Notes: generated by a model not told the origin, from the letters alone. A stretch of 64,000 bases of DNA from Rhodococcus sp. KRD162 (GCF_017168335.1 NZ_JABFAU010000003.1:709561-773560); one strand, 5' to 3'. Shown: positions 52,348 through 62,617, numbered from the stretch's first letter. Translations and numbers: made by a program.

Positions 52348-53790
52348 GTTCTTGTCGCTGGTGAACTCGAATCGATTTCCCTCGCCTACTACTTCGCCGT
52401 CTGCCGCCAGTGCAACCGGAGCGCCCTCGACGGCCACCGTCAGCTCCTGCACCACTCGCCGGACATACGCCGGCGATGAGCCGAGCGTGCCGGTGACGGT
52501 TGCCCACAGCAGTCTGGTTCTCGACGCCTTCGGTTCCGAGGGGAGGAACCTGACGTCGAGGGTGCCGGTGTGAATACTGCTGCGCGACATCGGAACCTGA
52601 TCGGCCGGCGCATACTTTCCATTGCCGACGAACAGCATCCAGACCGAGTGCCCGGCACCATCGAGCCTGATGTTCAGTGGTTCCGCGGCCGCCAACACCC
52701 TCGCCATCGCGATGGCTGCGGCGGGCCACTTTCCGATGCGGTGCTCGAGTTTCTGGCGCAACCTCACCGAATCGGGATATCCACCGAACGTTGCGGTGTT
52801 GACGAAAGACACCCTGGCGCCATCGACGGACACTGCGGCGATGTCGACCAGTTCGGCAGTGCCCTGTTCGACGGCTGCAGCGGTGTCTGCGACGGCGGTC
52901 AGTCCGGTGTCGCGGGCGAAGTGATTGAGGGTGCCACCGGGGAACGCGGCGAGCGGTAGACCGTTGCGCACCGCCGACGCAGCGACGCCAACCACCGTTC
53001 CGTCGCCGCCGCATACGCCGAGGGCTCGCGGGGACGTGGTGAGGATTCTCCGATCGAGTTGCTCCACGAAATCGTGTTCCGGGTCCGGGACGAACAGTTC
53101 GGCGTCCGGTAGCGCTTCCCGAATCGCCTCCGGCACCGCGTCGGAGTCGTCGCCCGATCCCGGGTTGACGAGCACGAGCAGACCTCGCCCTCGCTCGAGA
53201 GGCTCCACCTCGAGCGGCGATCCGAGATCTGCGGGCACCTCCGAGCGCACAGCCCACCATCGCCGAGTCGACACGGCGATTGCCGAACCGAGAGCTGCGC
53301 CGGCGATGACGTCGGTGGGCCAGTGCACTCCGACATGGACGCGTGAGTAGCAGACCGCCGCCGCGACCGGGGCCAGCAGGGTCGCGGCAATCGGTGACTC
53401 GATTGCCACCGCGGTGACGAACGCCGCCGCCGATGCCGAATGTCCGGATGGAAAAGACGAGGACACCGGCGGTGCCAGCAGGCGGCGAAGTACCGGAACC
53501 AGCTCGGTGTCGGGGCGAGATCGTGGGAACAGTGGCTTGAGCAGACCGTTTGCTGTCGCGCTCGCCCCGGCCAGCGCAACCAGTCCTCGCACGCCGCCGC
53601 GACGGGCAGAACCGCCTGCGGCGACCAACAGAGCTGCAGCACCGAGCCACAATCGACCGTGATCGGCCGCAGTGCTCAGCGCACGCAGCCCGGCGTCCGC
53701 CCGGCTGGACCGCAGCTCCGCACTCCTGGTCACCAGGGACAGGTCCCACGCTCGAACGGCAGCCGAAACGGTGGTGTGCGCGGGCGTCAT
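52321..53790 (-). CDS. Bifunctional PAP2 phosphatase / diacylglycerol kinase-like fusion
   Basis: 489 aa from ATG 53790, supported by a -10 seven bases upstream. Residues about 30-190 are a membrane PAP2 domain with the three phosphatase motifs KPLFPRSRP, FPSGHS and SRVHVGVHWPTDV. Residues about 200-489 are a DAGK catalytic domain with LVLVNPGSGDD, GVCGGDGTV and a C-terminal beta sandwich. One half can dephosphorylate and the other phosphorylate a lipid, so it may convert polyprenyl or diacylglycerol phosphates. The fusion is known in Corynebacteriales. It breaks the proteasome cluster between prcA and pafA. Confidence 0.9.
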   Translation of the reverse strand: MTPAHTTVSAAVRAWDLSLVTRSAELRSSRADAGLRALSTAADHGRLWLGAAALLVAAGGSARRGGVRGLVALAGASATANGLLKPLFPRSRPDTELVPVLRRLLAPPVSSSFPSGHSASAAAFVTAVAIESPIAATLLAPVAAAVCYSRVHVGVHWPTDVIAGAALGSAIAVSTRRWWAVRSEVPADLGSPLEVEPLERGRGLLVLVNPGSGDDSDAVPEAIREALPDAELFVPDPEHDFVEQLDRRILTTSPRALGVCGGDGTVVGVAASAVRNGLPLAAFPGGTLNHFARDTGLTAVADTAAAVEQGTAELVDIAAVSVDGARVSFVNTATFGGYPDSVRLRQKLEHRIGKWPAAAIAMARVLAAAEPLNIRLDGAGHSVWMLFVGNGKYAPADQVPMSRSSIHTGTLDVRFLPSEPKASRTRLLWATVTGTLGSSPAYVRRVVQELTVAVEGAPVALAADGEVVGEGNRFEFTSDKNGLALYRKR

Positions 53791-53797
53791 GACAACC

Positions 53798-53803
53798 ACC
53801 CTA
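53798..53803 (-). promoter_or_regulatory. Candidate -10 of the PAP2/kinase gene (leaderless)
   Basis: Minus-strand TAGGGT, seven bases before ATG 53790. Confidence 0.5.
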
Positions 53804-53854
53804 GGCACGGACGACATCCGCGCGCTCCGACACATCGATTCCGAGGTTGCGTTG

Positions 53855-53860
53855 TAGTGT
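53855..53860 (+). promoter_or_regulatory. Candidate -10 of pafA (leaderless)
   Basis: TAGTGT followed by six bases and GTG 53867. Divergent from the PAP2/kinase -10 by about 50 bases. Confidence 0.45.
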
Positions 53861-53866
53861 CGAAGT

Positions 53867-55225
53867 GTGCAGCGACGAATTATGGGCATCGAGACAGAGT
53901 TCGGTGTCACGTGTACTTTCCACGGACACCGACGGCTCAGTCCGGACGAAGTGGCGCGCTATCTGTTCCGCCGGGTGGTTTCGTGGGGACGCAGCTCGAA
54001 TGTGTTCCTTCGCAACGGGGCTCGCTTGTACCTCGATGTGGGTTCGCATCCCGAGTACGCGACCGCCGAGTGTGACAGTCTGCTGCAGTTGGTCACCCAT
54101 GACAGGGCAGGCGAACGAGTCCTGGAAGACCTGTTGATCGACGCCGAGCAACGGCTCGCCGAAGAGGGTATCGGCGGCGATATCTACCTGTTCAAGAACA
54201 ACACGGACTCGGCAGGCAACTCCTACGGCTGCCACGAGAATTTCCTGGTACAGCGAGCGGGGGAGTTCTCCAGAATCTCGGACGTTCTGCTGCCGTTCCT
54301 GGTCACACGGCAGCTGATCTGCGGGGCGGGGAAGGTGCTTCAGACCCCGAAGGCAGCGACGTTCTGCCTGTCTCAGCGCGCCGAGCACATCTGGGAGGGC
54401 GTCTCCTCGGCCACCACGCGGTCGCGACCCATCATCAACACTCGCGACGAACCGCATGCCGATGCCGAGAAGTACCGCAGATTGCACGTCATCGTGGGCG
54501 ATTCGAACATGGCCGAGACGTCGACGATGCTCAAGGTCGGCACGGCCGCGCTCGTTCTGGAGATGATCGAGGCCGGCGTCTCGTTCCGAGATTTCGCGCT
54601 GGACAATCCGATTCGGGCTATCCGTGAGGTCAGTCACGATCTGACCGGTCGACGCCCGGTGCGACTGGCCGGGGGCCGTCAGGCCAGCGCCCTCGATATC
54701 CAACGCGAGTACCACGCCCGGGCCGTCGAGCACCTCAGAACGCGCGAGCCGAACACCCAGGTGGAACAGGTGGTCGACCTCTGGGGTCGTACGCTCGATG
54801 CGATCGAGGCGCAGGATTTCGCGAAGGTGGACACCGAGATCGATTGGGTCATCAAACGCAAGCTGTTCCAGCGATACCAGGATCGGTACTCGATGGAGCT
54901 GTCCGATCCCAAGATTGCCCAGCTGGACCTGGCGTATCACGACATCAAGCGTGGTCGTGGCGTGTTCGATCTGCTGCAACGCAAGGGATTGGCCAAGCGC
55001 GTCACCGAGGACGACCAGATCGACGAAGCAGTCGATCTACCGCCGCAGACCACCCGAGCGAAACTTCGAGGCGAGTTCATCACGGCTGCGCAAGAAGCCG
55101 GTCGCGACTTCACCGTGGACTGGGTGCACCTCAAGCTCAACGACCAAGCGCAGCGCACCGTGCTGTGCAAGGATCCCTTCCGCTCGGTCGACGAGCGAGT
55201 GGAAAGACTGATCGCGTCGATGTAG
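53867..55225 (+). CDS. pafA: Pup--protein ligase
   Basis: 452 aa, GTG at 53867. It is homologous to Dop but lacks the Dop loop. MGIETEFGV carries the ATP/Mg glutamate, Asp57 in [13 protein letters not shown] is the catalytic base, and [18 protein letters not shown] forms the nucleotide site. It phosphorylates the C-terminal Glu of deamidated Pup and joins it to a substrate lysine. pafB begins 58 bases downstream with its own -10. Confidence 0.97.
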   Translation: MQRRIMGIETEFGVTCTFHGHRRLSPDEVARYLFRRVVSWGRSSNVFLRNGARLYLDVGSHPEYATAECDSLLQLVTHDRAGERVLEDLLIDAEQRLAEEGIGGDIYLFKNNTDSAGNSYGCHENFLVQRAGEFSRISDVLLPFLVTRQLICGAGKVLQTPKAATFCLSQRAEHIWEGVSSATTRSRPIINTRDEPHADAEKYRRLHVIVGDSNMAETSTMLKVGTAALVLEMIEAGVSFRDFALDNPIRAIREVSHDLTGRRPVRLAGGRQASALDIQREYHARAVEHLRTREPNTQVEQVVDLWGRTLDAIEAQDFAKVDTEIDWVIKRKLFQRYQDRYSMELSDPKIAQLDLAYHDIKRGRGVFDLLQRKGLAKRVTEDDQIDEAVDLPPQTTRAKLRGEFITAAQEAGRDFTVDWVHLKLNDQAQRTVLCKDPFRSVDERVERLIASM

Positions 55226-55269
55226 CTCGTATGTTCGGGTCGCTACCGCTCCGGCCGTCGATGAGCTAC

Positions 55270-55275
55270 TAGGCT
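55270..55275 (+). promoter_or_regulatory. Candidate -10 of pafB (leaderless)
   Basis: TAGGCT, eight bases before GTG 55284. Confidence 0.45.
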
Positions 55276-55283
55276 CGACGGTC

Positions 55284-56276
55284 GTGGCCACCACCAAAGT
55301 CGAACGCCTGATGAACCTGGTCATCTGTCTGCTCTCGACGCGTCAGTTCCTGACCGCGGAATGGATCAGGGAGAGCGTTGCCGGGTACGACGACTCCACC
55401 AGCCACGAAGCGTTCAGCAGGATGTTCGAGCGGGACAAGAACGAACTGCGCGATCTCGGTGTCCCGTTGGAAACCGGTGCGGCCACCAGATTCGGTGGCG
55501 TCGAGGGCTATCGCATCAATCGCGACGCGTACGAGCTTCCCGATATCGACCTCACCAGCGAAGAATCGGCAGCGGTTGCTGTGGCTGTGAAACTGTGGGA
55601 GTCGCCCGAGCTCACGTCAGCGGCGCAGAGTGCATTGCTCAAACTGCGGGCGGCCGGTATCCAGGTCGACCAGAACGAGTCCGCAGCGGCGGTCACCGCG
55701 GTTCCGGCCAGGACCCGGGGCTCCGAGCCCGCACTGGGCGCTCTGCTCGCTGCCATCGATGCAGGAAAGTCGGTGCGGTTCGAGCATCGACCGTCGTTGA
55801 CGGAGCCGTACACCACCAGAACCGTCCAGCCGTGGGGCGTCGTGACATTTCGCGGACGCTGGTACCTGGTGGGACACGATGTCGATCGCGACGACACCCG
55901 AACCTTTCGCCTCTCCCGCATCGGCGACGACGTCAAGTCCTTCGGTGCACCCCAGAGCGTCCGCAAACCCGACGGTGTCGATCTGCAAGACATCGTTCGC
56001 CGGGTAGCGGGGACGTCCTCGGTCTCCGGTACGGCACGAGTGTGGCTGCACGACGGCAGAGCGCTCGAGTTGCGGAGGATGGGAACGGTCGTGGGCACGA
56101 AGAACGTGGGCGATCGCACCGGAACAGTCGTGGAGGTGCCCGTGCGCTCCTGGGATTGGATCTCACGTCTGATCGCTGGTCACGGCGCGGATGCGGTGGT
56201 GCTCGAACCCGCAGAATTGCGGGCCGACGTGATCTCGACGTTGCGGACTGCCGCGGACTCGGGGAGGCAGCGATGA
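55284..56276 (+). CDS. pafB: WYL-domain transcriptional regulator PafB
   Basis: 330 aa, GTG at 55284. An N-terminal winged helix (VERLMNLVICLLSTRQFLTAEWI), then a WYL domain with VRFEHRPSLTEPYTTRTVQPWGVV and GRWYLVGHDVDRDDTRTFRLSRI, and a C-terminal WCX extension. With PafC it forms a heterodimer that activates the mycobacterial LexA-independent DNA damage response on sensing single-stranded nucleic acid. Overlaps pafC by ATGA. Confidence 0.94.
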   Translation: MATTKVERLMNLVICLLSTRQFLTAEWIRESVAGYDDSTSHEAFSRMFERDKNELRDLGVPLETGAATRFGGVEGYRINRDAYELPDIDLTSEESAAVAVAVKLWESPELTSAAQSALLKLRAAGIQVDQNESAAAVTAVPARTRGSEPALGALLAAIDAGKSVRFEHRPSLTEPYTTRTVQPWGVVTFRGRWYLVGHDVDRDDTRTFRLSRIGDDVKSFGAPQSVRKPDGVDLQDIVRRVAGTSSVSGTARVWLHDGRALELRRMGTVVGTKNVGDRTGTVVEVPVRSWDWISRLIAGHGADAVVLEPAELRADVISTLRTAADSGRQR

Positions 56277-57268
56277 GCGCGCGATTGTCGACTCGGCTGG
56301 CACGGCTGCTGAACATGGTGCCGTTCTTCATGGCCAATCCGGGGCTGAGTGCCGAAGAGGCCGCACACGAACTGGGTGTGTCGACCGAGACTCTGATGGC
56401 CGATCTGAACCAACTGTGGATGTGTGGGTTGCCCGGCTACGGACCCGGTGACCTCATCGATCTCTCCTTCTCGGAGGAAAGTATCGATGTGACGTTCTCG
56501 GCCGGTATCGACCGTCCACTGCGCCTGACCTCGACCGAGGCCACGGCCTTGCTGGTTGCGCTGCGATCACTGACATCGATGCCCGGAATGGTCGATCCGT
56601 CCGCCACCCAGCGCGCGATTGCGAAGATCGAGACCGCGGCAGGATCGGCAGCGGCCAATGTCCCGCTCTCGTCCGATCACGAGAGCTCGGGCACCGAGGA
56701 GGGGCCGGTCTCGAGCACTGTGCGCTCTGCTCTGCGCAACCGGCATGCACTGGAGCTGACGTATTATTCGGCCTCGCGGGACGTCGTCACCGAGAGGACC
56801 GTCGATCCGATCAGGACCGTGGTCGTCGACGACCACAGTTATCTGCAGGCATGGTGCCGTGGAGCCGAGGGCGTTCGACTGTTTCGGTTCGACCGCATCG
56901 ACTCGGCGGCAGAACTCGACGAGCCCGCTGCGGCGCCGGAATCGGTCCAGGACGAGGATGCCTTCGAGATCTTCAACGACGATCCTTCGTTGTCGCAGGC
57001 ACGCCTGAAGGTGTCGCCCTCGTTCACCTGGATTCTCGACTACTACCCGATGACGCAGGTCGCCGCCGACGCCGACGGGTCGATAGAAGTGACGATGAGG
57101 TTCGCGACCCTGCAGTGGATGACCCGTCTGACGCTGGGTTTCGGGGGCGGCGTAGCGGTACTGTCACCTGAATCCTTGGTGAACTCCGTGCGCGAGCGTG
57201 CCCGTTCGGCGCTCGTTGCGTACGCCGAGCTCGACGCCACCAGCACAGACCGCACCGTGTCGAGATGA
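56273..57268 (+). CDS. pafC: WYL-domain transcriptional regulator PafC
   Basis: 331 aa from ATG 56273; the longer open frame upstream is antiphase to pafB. The winged helix LARLLNMVPFFMANPGLSAE with STETLMADLNQLWMCGLPG, then a WYL domain (LELTYYSASRDVVTERTVDP, YLQAWCRGAEGVRLFRFDRI) and WCX domain. It partners PafB. The gap of 85 bases to tatA carries the tatA promoter. Confidence 0.94.
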   Translation: MSARLSTRLARLLNMVPFFMANPGLSAEEAAHELGVSTETLMADLNQLWMCGLPGYGPGDLIDLSFSEESIDVTFSAGIDRPLRLTSTEATALLVALRSLTSMPGMVDPSATQRAIAKIETAAGSAAANVPLSSDHESSGTEEGPVSSTVRSALRNRHALELTYYSASRDVVTERTVDPIRTVVVDDHSYLQAWCRGAEGVRLFRFDRIDSAAELDEPAAAPESVQDEDAFEIFNDDPSLSQARLKVSPSFTWILDYYPMTQVAADADGSIEVTMRFATLQWMTRLTLGFGGGVAVLSPESLVNSVRERARSALVAYAELDATSTDRTVSR

Positions 57269-57353
57269 ACTACAGGCAAACCGGTGTGCGCCTCGTCCCT
57301 GGCCGTCACTCGTTGTCGGGTACGCTCGATTCATCTGATCTCAGGAGGTTCAC

Positions 57354-57623
57354 ATGGGATTCACCAGTCCCTGGCACTGGGCGATCGTTGCAGTGGTCGT
57401 CATCATTTTGTTCGGTTCCAAGAAGCTGCCCGACGCTGCTCGTGGGCTCGGCCGCTCGCTTCGTATCTTCAAGAGTGAGGTGAAAGAGATGCAGAACGAC
57501 GGCAAATCCGACACCGACACCACGGCGGCACAGCACCCCGCAGCCCCCGCTCAGCTGCCGTCGCCTGCTCCCGTTGCGCCGACCAACGTCGACGCGCAGC
57601 AGCACGACGCGAAGTCTGCCTGA
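57354..57623 (+). CDS. tatA: Sec-independent translocase subunit TatA
   Basis: 89 aa, ATG at 57354 with AGGAGG at 57343-57348. One transmembrane helix (about 5-21, [18 protein letters not shown]), the hinge and amphipathic helix [22 protein letters not shown], then a Pro/Ala-rich tail. It polymerises to form the conducting element for folded proteins. A -10-like TACGCT at 57321-57326 precedes it. A hairpin after the gene may separate it from tatC. Confidence 0.95.
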   Translation: MGFTSPWHWAIVAVVVIILFGSKKLPDAARGLGRSLRIFKSEVKEMQNDGKSDTDTTAAQHPAAPAQLPSPAPVAPTNVDAQQHDAKSA

Positions 57624-57641
57624 GCGCAGTCCGCTCAGCAC

Positions 57642-57670
57642 ACCTTCGGTGCCAGTTGGGCACCGAAGGT
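57642..57670 (+). terminator. Hairpin between tatA and tatC
   Basis: Perfect 12-bp stem ACCTTCGGTGCC/GGCACCGAAGGT with a five-base loop, starting 19 bases after the tatA stop. No T tract, so it may attenuate rather than stop transcription and set the TatA:TatC ratio. Confidence 0.6.
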
Positions 57671-57733
57671 TCACTGCTGTCGGTGACGGCAACGCGCAGT
57701 TGTCCGACCTGAGAAGGCTGACCGTAGAACACC

Positions 57734-58705
57734 ATGCGAATTCCGTTCGATCCGCGGCGTAGTAGGCGCCGAGTCAATCCCGACGGCACGATGTCGTTGG
57801 TCGACCATTTGTACGAGCTACGAACTCGGCTCCTGTGGTCCCTCGTGGCTGTCGCTGTCACCACCGCGTTCGGGTTCTTCTGGTACTCGCACACGATCTT
57901 CGGTGTCGAAAGTCTCGGCGACCTTCTTCGAGGCCCTTACTGCACGCTCGATCCCAGCCTCCGCGCCGACTTGAGCAACGACGATCAGTGTCGGCTGCTG
58001 GCGACCGGTCCGTTCGATCAATTCCTGCTCCGATTCAAGGTTGCGTTCACCGCCGGCGTCGTGTTGGCCTGCCCCATCTGGCTGTATCAGATCTGGGCGT
58101 TCATCACCCCGGGTCTGTACGCCAACGAACGTCGCTACGCCGTCTCGTTCGTCACCGCTGCCGCAGCGCTGTTCGTCACCGGTGCGGTCCTGGCCTACTT
58201 CGTGGTGGCCAAGGGACTGCATTTCCTGCTGTCGATCGGCGACAACGTTCAGATCACCGCCCTGAGCGGCGATCAGTATTTCGGATTCTTGATCAACCTC
58301 CTCATCATCTTCGGTGTCAGCTTCGAGATTCCGCTTCTCGTGGTGGCTCTGAACGTCGTCGGCGTGCTCACGTACGAACGACTGAGGGCGTGGCGCCGCG
58401 GGCTCATCTTCGGTCTGTTCGTCTTCGCTGCCATCGCGACTCCGGGACAGGACCCGTTCTCGATGTTGGCGTTGGCGTTGGCGTTGACGGTCCTCTTCGA
58501 AATGGCAGTGCAGATTGCGCGGATTCACGACAAGCGTAAGTTGCGCAAGAGAAGAGATGAATGGGGTGATGTGTCAGATGACGAAGCAACGCCACTCGAA
58601 GGCGCAGGTTCGATCGAGTCCCCACACGCTGTCGATCCGACACCGCCGCGCACCGGGTTCGGTTCGGCTACCCGCACCCACGCAGAGTACGACGACACGA
58701 TCTGA
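57734..58705 (+). CDS. tatC: Sec-independent translocase subunit TatC
   Basis: 323 aa, ATG at 57734. It begins [18 protein letters not shown], the family's conserved cytoplasmic start, and has six membrane helices with [18 protein letters not shown] and the late [16 protein letters not shown]. TatC recognises twin-arginine signal peptides. The C-terminal 55 residues after the last helix are charged and disordered. helY starts 27 bases downstream. Confidence 0.96.
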   Translation: MRIPFDPRRSRRRVNPDGTMSLVDHLYELRTRLLWSLVAVAVTTAFGFFWYSHTIFGVESLGDLLRGPYCTLDPSLRADLSNDDQCRLLATGPFDQFLLRFKVAFTAGVVLACPIWLYQIWAFITPGLYANERRYAVSFVTAAAALFVTGAVLAYFVVAKGLHFLLSIGDNVQITALSGDQYFGFLINLLIIFGVSFEIPLLVVALNVVGVLTYERLRAWRRGLIFGLFVFAAIATPGQDPFSMLALALALTVLFEMAVQIARIHDKRKLRKRRDEWGDVSDDEATPLEGAGSIESPHAVDPTPPRTGFGSATRTHAEYDDTI

Positions 58706-58732
58706 CCTCTGCCGAAGCGCTGGAGCCGGCGT

Positions 58733-61507
58733 ATGACAGAGACGACCGTGGACGTGCAACCGAGCACGAGCCCCTCCGAGTTGCAGAAATTTTCTGCCGA
58801 GCTCGGATTCCCCCTCGACAGATTTCAGGTCGATGCGTGTACGGCACTCGAGAACGGCCACGGCGTTCTGGTCTGTGCCCCCACCGGCGCGGGCAAGACG
58901 GTGATCGGCGAGTTTGCCGTGCACTTGGCCCTCGCTGCGGGACGCAAGTGTTTCTACACCACTCCGATCAAAGCGCTGAGCAACCAGAAGTTCGCGGAGC
59001 TGACCGCCCGGTACGGCCGAGACACCGTCGGTTTGCTCACCGGAGATTCGTCCGTCAACCCCGACGCCCCCATCGTCATCATGACGACGGAAGTGCTGCG
59101 CAACATGCTGTACGCATCCTCCGACGCCTTGCGTGGGCTGTCCCACGTCGTCATGGACGAGGTGCACTATCTGGCCGACCGCTTCCGCGGCGCGGTGTGG
59201 GAAGAGGTCATCCTGCATCTGTCCGACGATGTTCGTCTGGTCAGTCTCTCGGCCACCGTGAGCAACGCCGAGGAATTCGGGGCCTGGATGAGCACCGTTC
59301 GCGGTGACACCTCTGTCGTGGTGGACGAGAACCGTCCGGTGCCCCTGTCTCAGCACATCATGGTGGGCCGACGGTTGTTCGATCTGTTCGATACGAGAGC
59401 GCAGTCACGCGACGGTGACCAGAAGGTCGTCGTCGATCGCGAGCTCGTCCGCCATGTCAAACAACGCCAGTCTCTCGACTCGATGGACCGTTGGCACGCG
59501 CCACACAGCCGAGGTCGAGGTGGTCGAGCAGGCGGCGGAGGTCGTGGTGGTGGTCACGGCAGCGGGGCCAACAACCGCCCGCTGGCCCGGCCCGACGTGA
59601 TCGCAAAGCTCGACGAGGAAGGTCTGCTCCCCGCGATCACCTTCATCTTCAGCCGGGCCGGGTGCGACGGAGCCCTGAGCCAATGCATGCGGTCGCGCCT
59701 GGTGTTGACCACGCCGGAGCAGGCCGAAGAGATTCGGTACATCGTGGAAAAGCACACCTCCGAGCTCCCGCGGGAGGACCTGGAGGTGCTCGGCTTCTGG
59801 GAGTGGCGTGATGCACTCGAACGGGGGTTCGCGGCCCATCACGCCGGTATGTTGCCGGTCTTCCGGCATACCGTGGAGGAGTTGTTCGTCAAGGGTCTGG
59901 TCAGAGCGGTGTTCGCCACCGAGACCCTGGCCTTGGGCATCAACATGCCCGCCCGAACCGTGGTGCTCGAGAAGCTCGTCAAGTTCAACGGCGAAACGCA
60001 CGCCGAGTTGACGCCGGGGGAGTACACCCAGCTGACCGGCCGCGCCGGACGACGCGGCATCGATGTCGAAGGGCACGCCGTGGTGCTGTGGCAGCCGGGC
60101 ACCGAGCCGACCGAGGTCGCCGGGCTCGCGTCGACCAGAACCTTCCCGCTGCGCAGTTCGTTCGCACCGGCGTACAACATGTCGATCAATCTGATCGAAC
60201 AGTTCGGCGCGGCAGACTCTCGACTGCTGCTCGAACGGTCCTTTGCTCAGTTCCAGGCCGATCGCTCCGTGGTCGGCATGGTCCGGGGAATCGAAAAGAA
60301 CGTTCAGACTCTGGACACACTCGGTGCGCGACTCGGAGGTCCCGAGGGCGAGTACTTCGAATACGCGCGGCTGCGGGAGCGGCTGAAAGATCGCGAGAAG
60401 ACCCTCGCGCGTCAGAACAGATCGGATCGACGAGACAAGGCCGTCGATTCACTCCGGGCCTTGCGTCGCGGCGACGTCATCTCCGTGCCGACTGGGCGGC
60501 GCAGCGGTCTTGCCGTGGTGCTCGAGCCCGACGACGACCAGGCCGATCCGCGCCCGCTCGTCTTGACCGAGGACAAATGGGCGGGCCGGCTGTCGGCAGC
60601 GGACTTCCCGTCGCCTGCAACCTCTCTCGGCACGATGCGACTGCCGCGATTCGTCGATCATCGCACCGCGAAGACTCGACGTGATATCGCAGCGGCCCTC
60701 GTGACGCGTGGAATTTCGCAGCCGTCGGACCGGATTCGGCGGAAGTCGACAGCAGCGGACGACAAAGAGCTGGCAACTCTGCGCCGCGCCATTCGATCGC
60801 ACCCGGTCCACAACCGGCCCGACCGTGACGAGCTCGGACGTATCGGCGAGCGCTACAACCGGCTGGCCCGCGAGACGGAAACGATGCGTCAGAAGGTCTC
60901 GGCCACGACGAACTCCCTGGCCAGAACCTTCGACCGCATCCTTGCGTTGCTTGCGGATCGCGGCTACGTGACCGAGGGCAAAGATCCGAAGGTGACCGAC
61001 GACGGTGCCCGATTGAGCCGGATCTACTCCGAATCCGATCTCCTCGTCGCGGAATGTTTGCGGACCGGCCTGTGGCAGGGGCTCTCGCCCGCAGAATTGG
61101 CAGCGGTGGTCTCGGCAGTGGTCTACGAGTCACGATCGGAAGGAGACATCACCCCGCACGGTCCGACGGGGCCGATTCGGCACGCGTTGACCGAGACGGT
61201 ACGGGTGTGGCACGAACTACGTTCCGACGAAGTTCGCCACAAGCTCCCGCCCACGAGGGAACCCGACATGGGCTTCGTGAAGGCGATCTACAAGTGGGCA
61301 TCCGATCACTCGTTGGTCGACGCTCTGGTCACGGCGGGCGACAACGGTAGAGCGCTCTCGGGTGGAGACTTCGTCCGATGGTGTCGGCAGGTCATCGATC
61401 TGCTCGATCAGGTACGGCTCGCTGCCCCGGAGCCGGAACTCTCGCGCACTGCAGCCCGCGCCATCGCAGCCCTACGCCGGGGCGTGGTCGCGGTCGATGC
61501 CGCCTGA
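58733..61507 (+). CDS. helY: Ski2-like DEVH-box RNA helicase HelY
   Basis: 924 aa, ATG at 58733. Motif I APTGAGKT at 49-56, Ia TPIKALSNQKF, II MDEVH (Asp142-His145), III SATVSN, and later VFATETLALGINMPART and QLTGRAGRRGID for motifs V and VI. A Gly/Arg-rich low-complexity insert (about residues 257-283) sits between the RecA-like domains. The C-terminal part is the DSHCT/arch-like region of Ski2/Mtr4 relatives. Likely acts in RNA turnover with PNPase/RNase partners; that is inferred from the family. Confidence 0.94.
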   Translation: MTETTVDVQPSTSPSELQKFSAELGFPLDRFQVDACTALENGHGVLVCAPTGAGKTVIGEFAVHLALAAGRKCFYTTPIKALSNQKFAELTARYGRDTVGLLTGDSSVNPDAPIVIMTTEVLRNMLYASSDALRGLSHVVMDEVHYLADRFRGAVWEEVILHLSDDVRLVSLSATVSNAEEFGAWMSTVRGDTSVVVDENRPVPLSQHIMVGRRLFDLFDTRAQSRDGDQKVVVDRELVRHVKQRQSLDSMDRWHAPHSRGRGGRAGGGGRGGGHGSGANNRPLARPDVIAKLDEEGLLPAITFIFSRAGCDGALSQCMRSRLVLTTPEQAEEIRYIVEKHTSELPREDLEVLGFWEWRDALERGFAAHHAGMLPVFRHTVEELFVKGLVRAVFATETLALGINMPARTVVLEKLVKFNGETHAELTPGEYTQLTGRAGRRGIDVEGHAVVLWQPGTEPTEVAGLASTRTFPLRSSFAPAYNMSINLIEQFGAADSRLLLERSFAQFQADRSVVGMVRGIEKNVQTLDTLGARLGGPEGEYFEYARLRERLKDREKTLARQNRSDRRDKAVDSLRALRRGDVISVPTGRRSGLAVVLEPDDDQADPRPLVLTEDKWAGRLSAADFPSPATSLGTMRLPRFVDHRTAKTRRDIAAALVTRGISQPSDRIRRKSTAADDKELATLRRAIRSHPVHNRPDRDELGRIGERYNRLARETETMRQKVSATTNSLARTFDRILALLADRGYVTEGKDPKVTDDGARLSRIYSESDLLVAECLRTGLWQGLSPAELAAVVSAVVYESRSEGDITPHGPTGPIRHALTETVRVWHELRSDEVRHKLPPTREPDMGFVKAIYKWASDHSLVDALVTAGDNGRALSGGDFVRWCRQVIDLLDQVRLAAPEPELSRTAARAIAALRRGVVAVDAA

Positions 61508-61648
61508 CGAGCGCGTCGTCATCGAGACCGGAGCACAACGTCCGGCTCACGCTCCCGCCGTGAAGCGGACTGCCGGGTCGGTCCAGCGGGAGGTGGCAGG
61601 ATCGGGATACGGTACCCCCGACGAAACCGAATTTTCAGTGGAGGCGAG

Positions 61649-62617
61649 ATGAGCGGCCCAAACGGTCCGACCGATTCCGACAACAGTTGGTCGCGCAATC
61701 CCGACCAGCAGGACGGTACCGCGAAAGACACTCCGGAATCACCCGCGGCTCCGCCTTCGCATACCGGCTCCACTCCTGAGCAGGGTTCGCAGACCCCGGC
61801 ACCGTCCGCGTGGGGGCCGTACGCACAGCCGCCCGCAGCGCCGAACACGCCCTACGGTGAATCCGCGCCGGGTGGTTACGGGCAGAGTCCGCAACCACCC
61901 GGCAACCCGTACCCGCAGGGGCAGTATCCCTCTGCAGGCTATCCACAGGGCCAGTACCCGCAAGGCGGTTACCCACAGGGGCAGTACCCGCAAGGCCAGT
62001 ACCCGCAAGGCGGCTACCCCCAGGGCCAGTACCCGACCACGCAGAATCCCGCACCGCAGAATCCCGCACAGCAATACCCGGCCGGCCAGCAGTACGGCAC
62101 GCCGTATCCCGGGGCCGGTGCCCAGGGGCCCGGGGATCCGGCCTATCAGAATCCGTACGCCCCACAGCAATACGGCGGTGGTCAGTACGGTCCCGGTCAG
62201 TACGGTCAGCAGCCTCAGCAGCCGTGGAACCCCAACCAGCAGTATCCGAATCAGCAGTACCCGAATCAGCAGGGTCCAGGTCAGCAGGGGCCAGGTACCG
62301 CCGGGTCGCAGTCGAAGAAACCTCTGATCATCGTCGGTGCCGTCGTCGCTGTGGTCGCGGTGATCGCTCTGGTCTCGTTCTTTGCCTTCGGTCGGTCGAC
62401 CGTTCTGGATACTGCGGCCGCACAGGAGGGTGTCCGCAAGGTCGTCACCGAGTCCTACGGTGCTTCCGAGGTGTCCGGGGTGTCCTGCCCGCAGAACATC
62501 AGGGTCGAGAAGGGTGCGAGCGTCGACTGCACGCTGACGGTCGACGGAGCGTTCAAGAAGGTGACGTTGACCTTCCTGGACGACGACGCCAACTACGAGG
62601 TCTCGCTACCGAAATAG
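61649..62617 (+). CDS. DUF4333 membrane protein with Pro/Gln/Gly/Tyr-rich N-terminus
   Basis: 322 aa, ATG at 61649 behind GGAGGCG. Residues 1-222 are disordered and contain eight YPQGQ-type pentapeptides (88-127) and further NQQYP repeats. One transmembrane helix (about 227-249, [20 protein letters not shown]) exports a C-terminal DUF4333 domain of about 70 residues with two cysteines (SCPQNI and DCTLTV) that probably form a disulfide. Equivalent in position to Rv2091c. The role is unknown; a cell-envelope interaction is likely. Confidence 0.88.
   Translation: MSGPNGPTDSDNSWSRNPDQQDGTAKDTPESPAAPPSHTGSTPEQGSQTPAPSAWGPYAQPPAAPNTPYGESAPGGYGQSPQPPGNPYPQGQYPSAGYPQGQYPQGGYPQGQYPQGQYPQGGYPQGQYPTTQNPAPQNPAQQYPAGQQYGTPYPGAGAQGPGDPAYQNPYAPQQYGGGQYGPGQYGQQPQQPWNPNQQYPNQQYPNQQGPGQQGPGTAGSQSKKPLIIVGAVVAVVAVIALVSFFAFGRSTVLDTAAAQEGVRKVVTESYGASEVSGVSCPQNIRVEKGASVDCTLTVDGAFKKVTLTFLDDDANYEVSLPK
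61910..62029 (+). repeat. Eight in-frame 15-bp repeats encoding YPQGQ-like pentapeptides
   Basis: Units read [40 protein letters not shown]. Codons vary between copies, so the repeat is held at the protein level more than as DNA. Possible site of length variation. Confidence 0.9.

Noticed and set aside
55361-56272. Long 5' extension of the pafC frame
   Set aside because: It is antiphase to pafB; pafC starts at the ATGA overlap at 56273, where homology begins.
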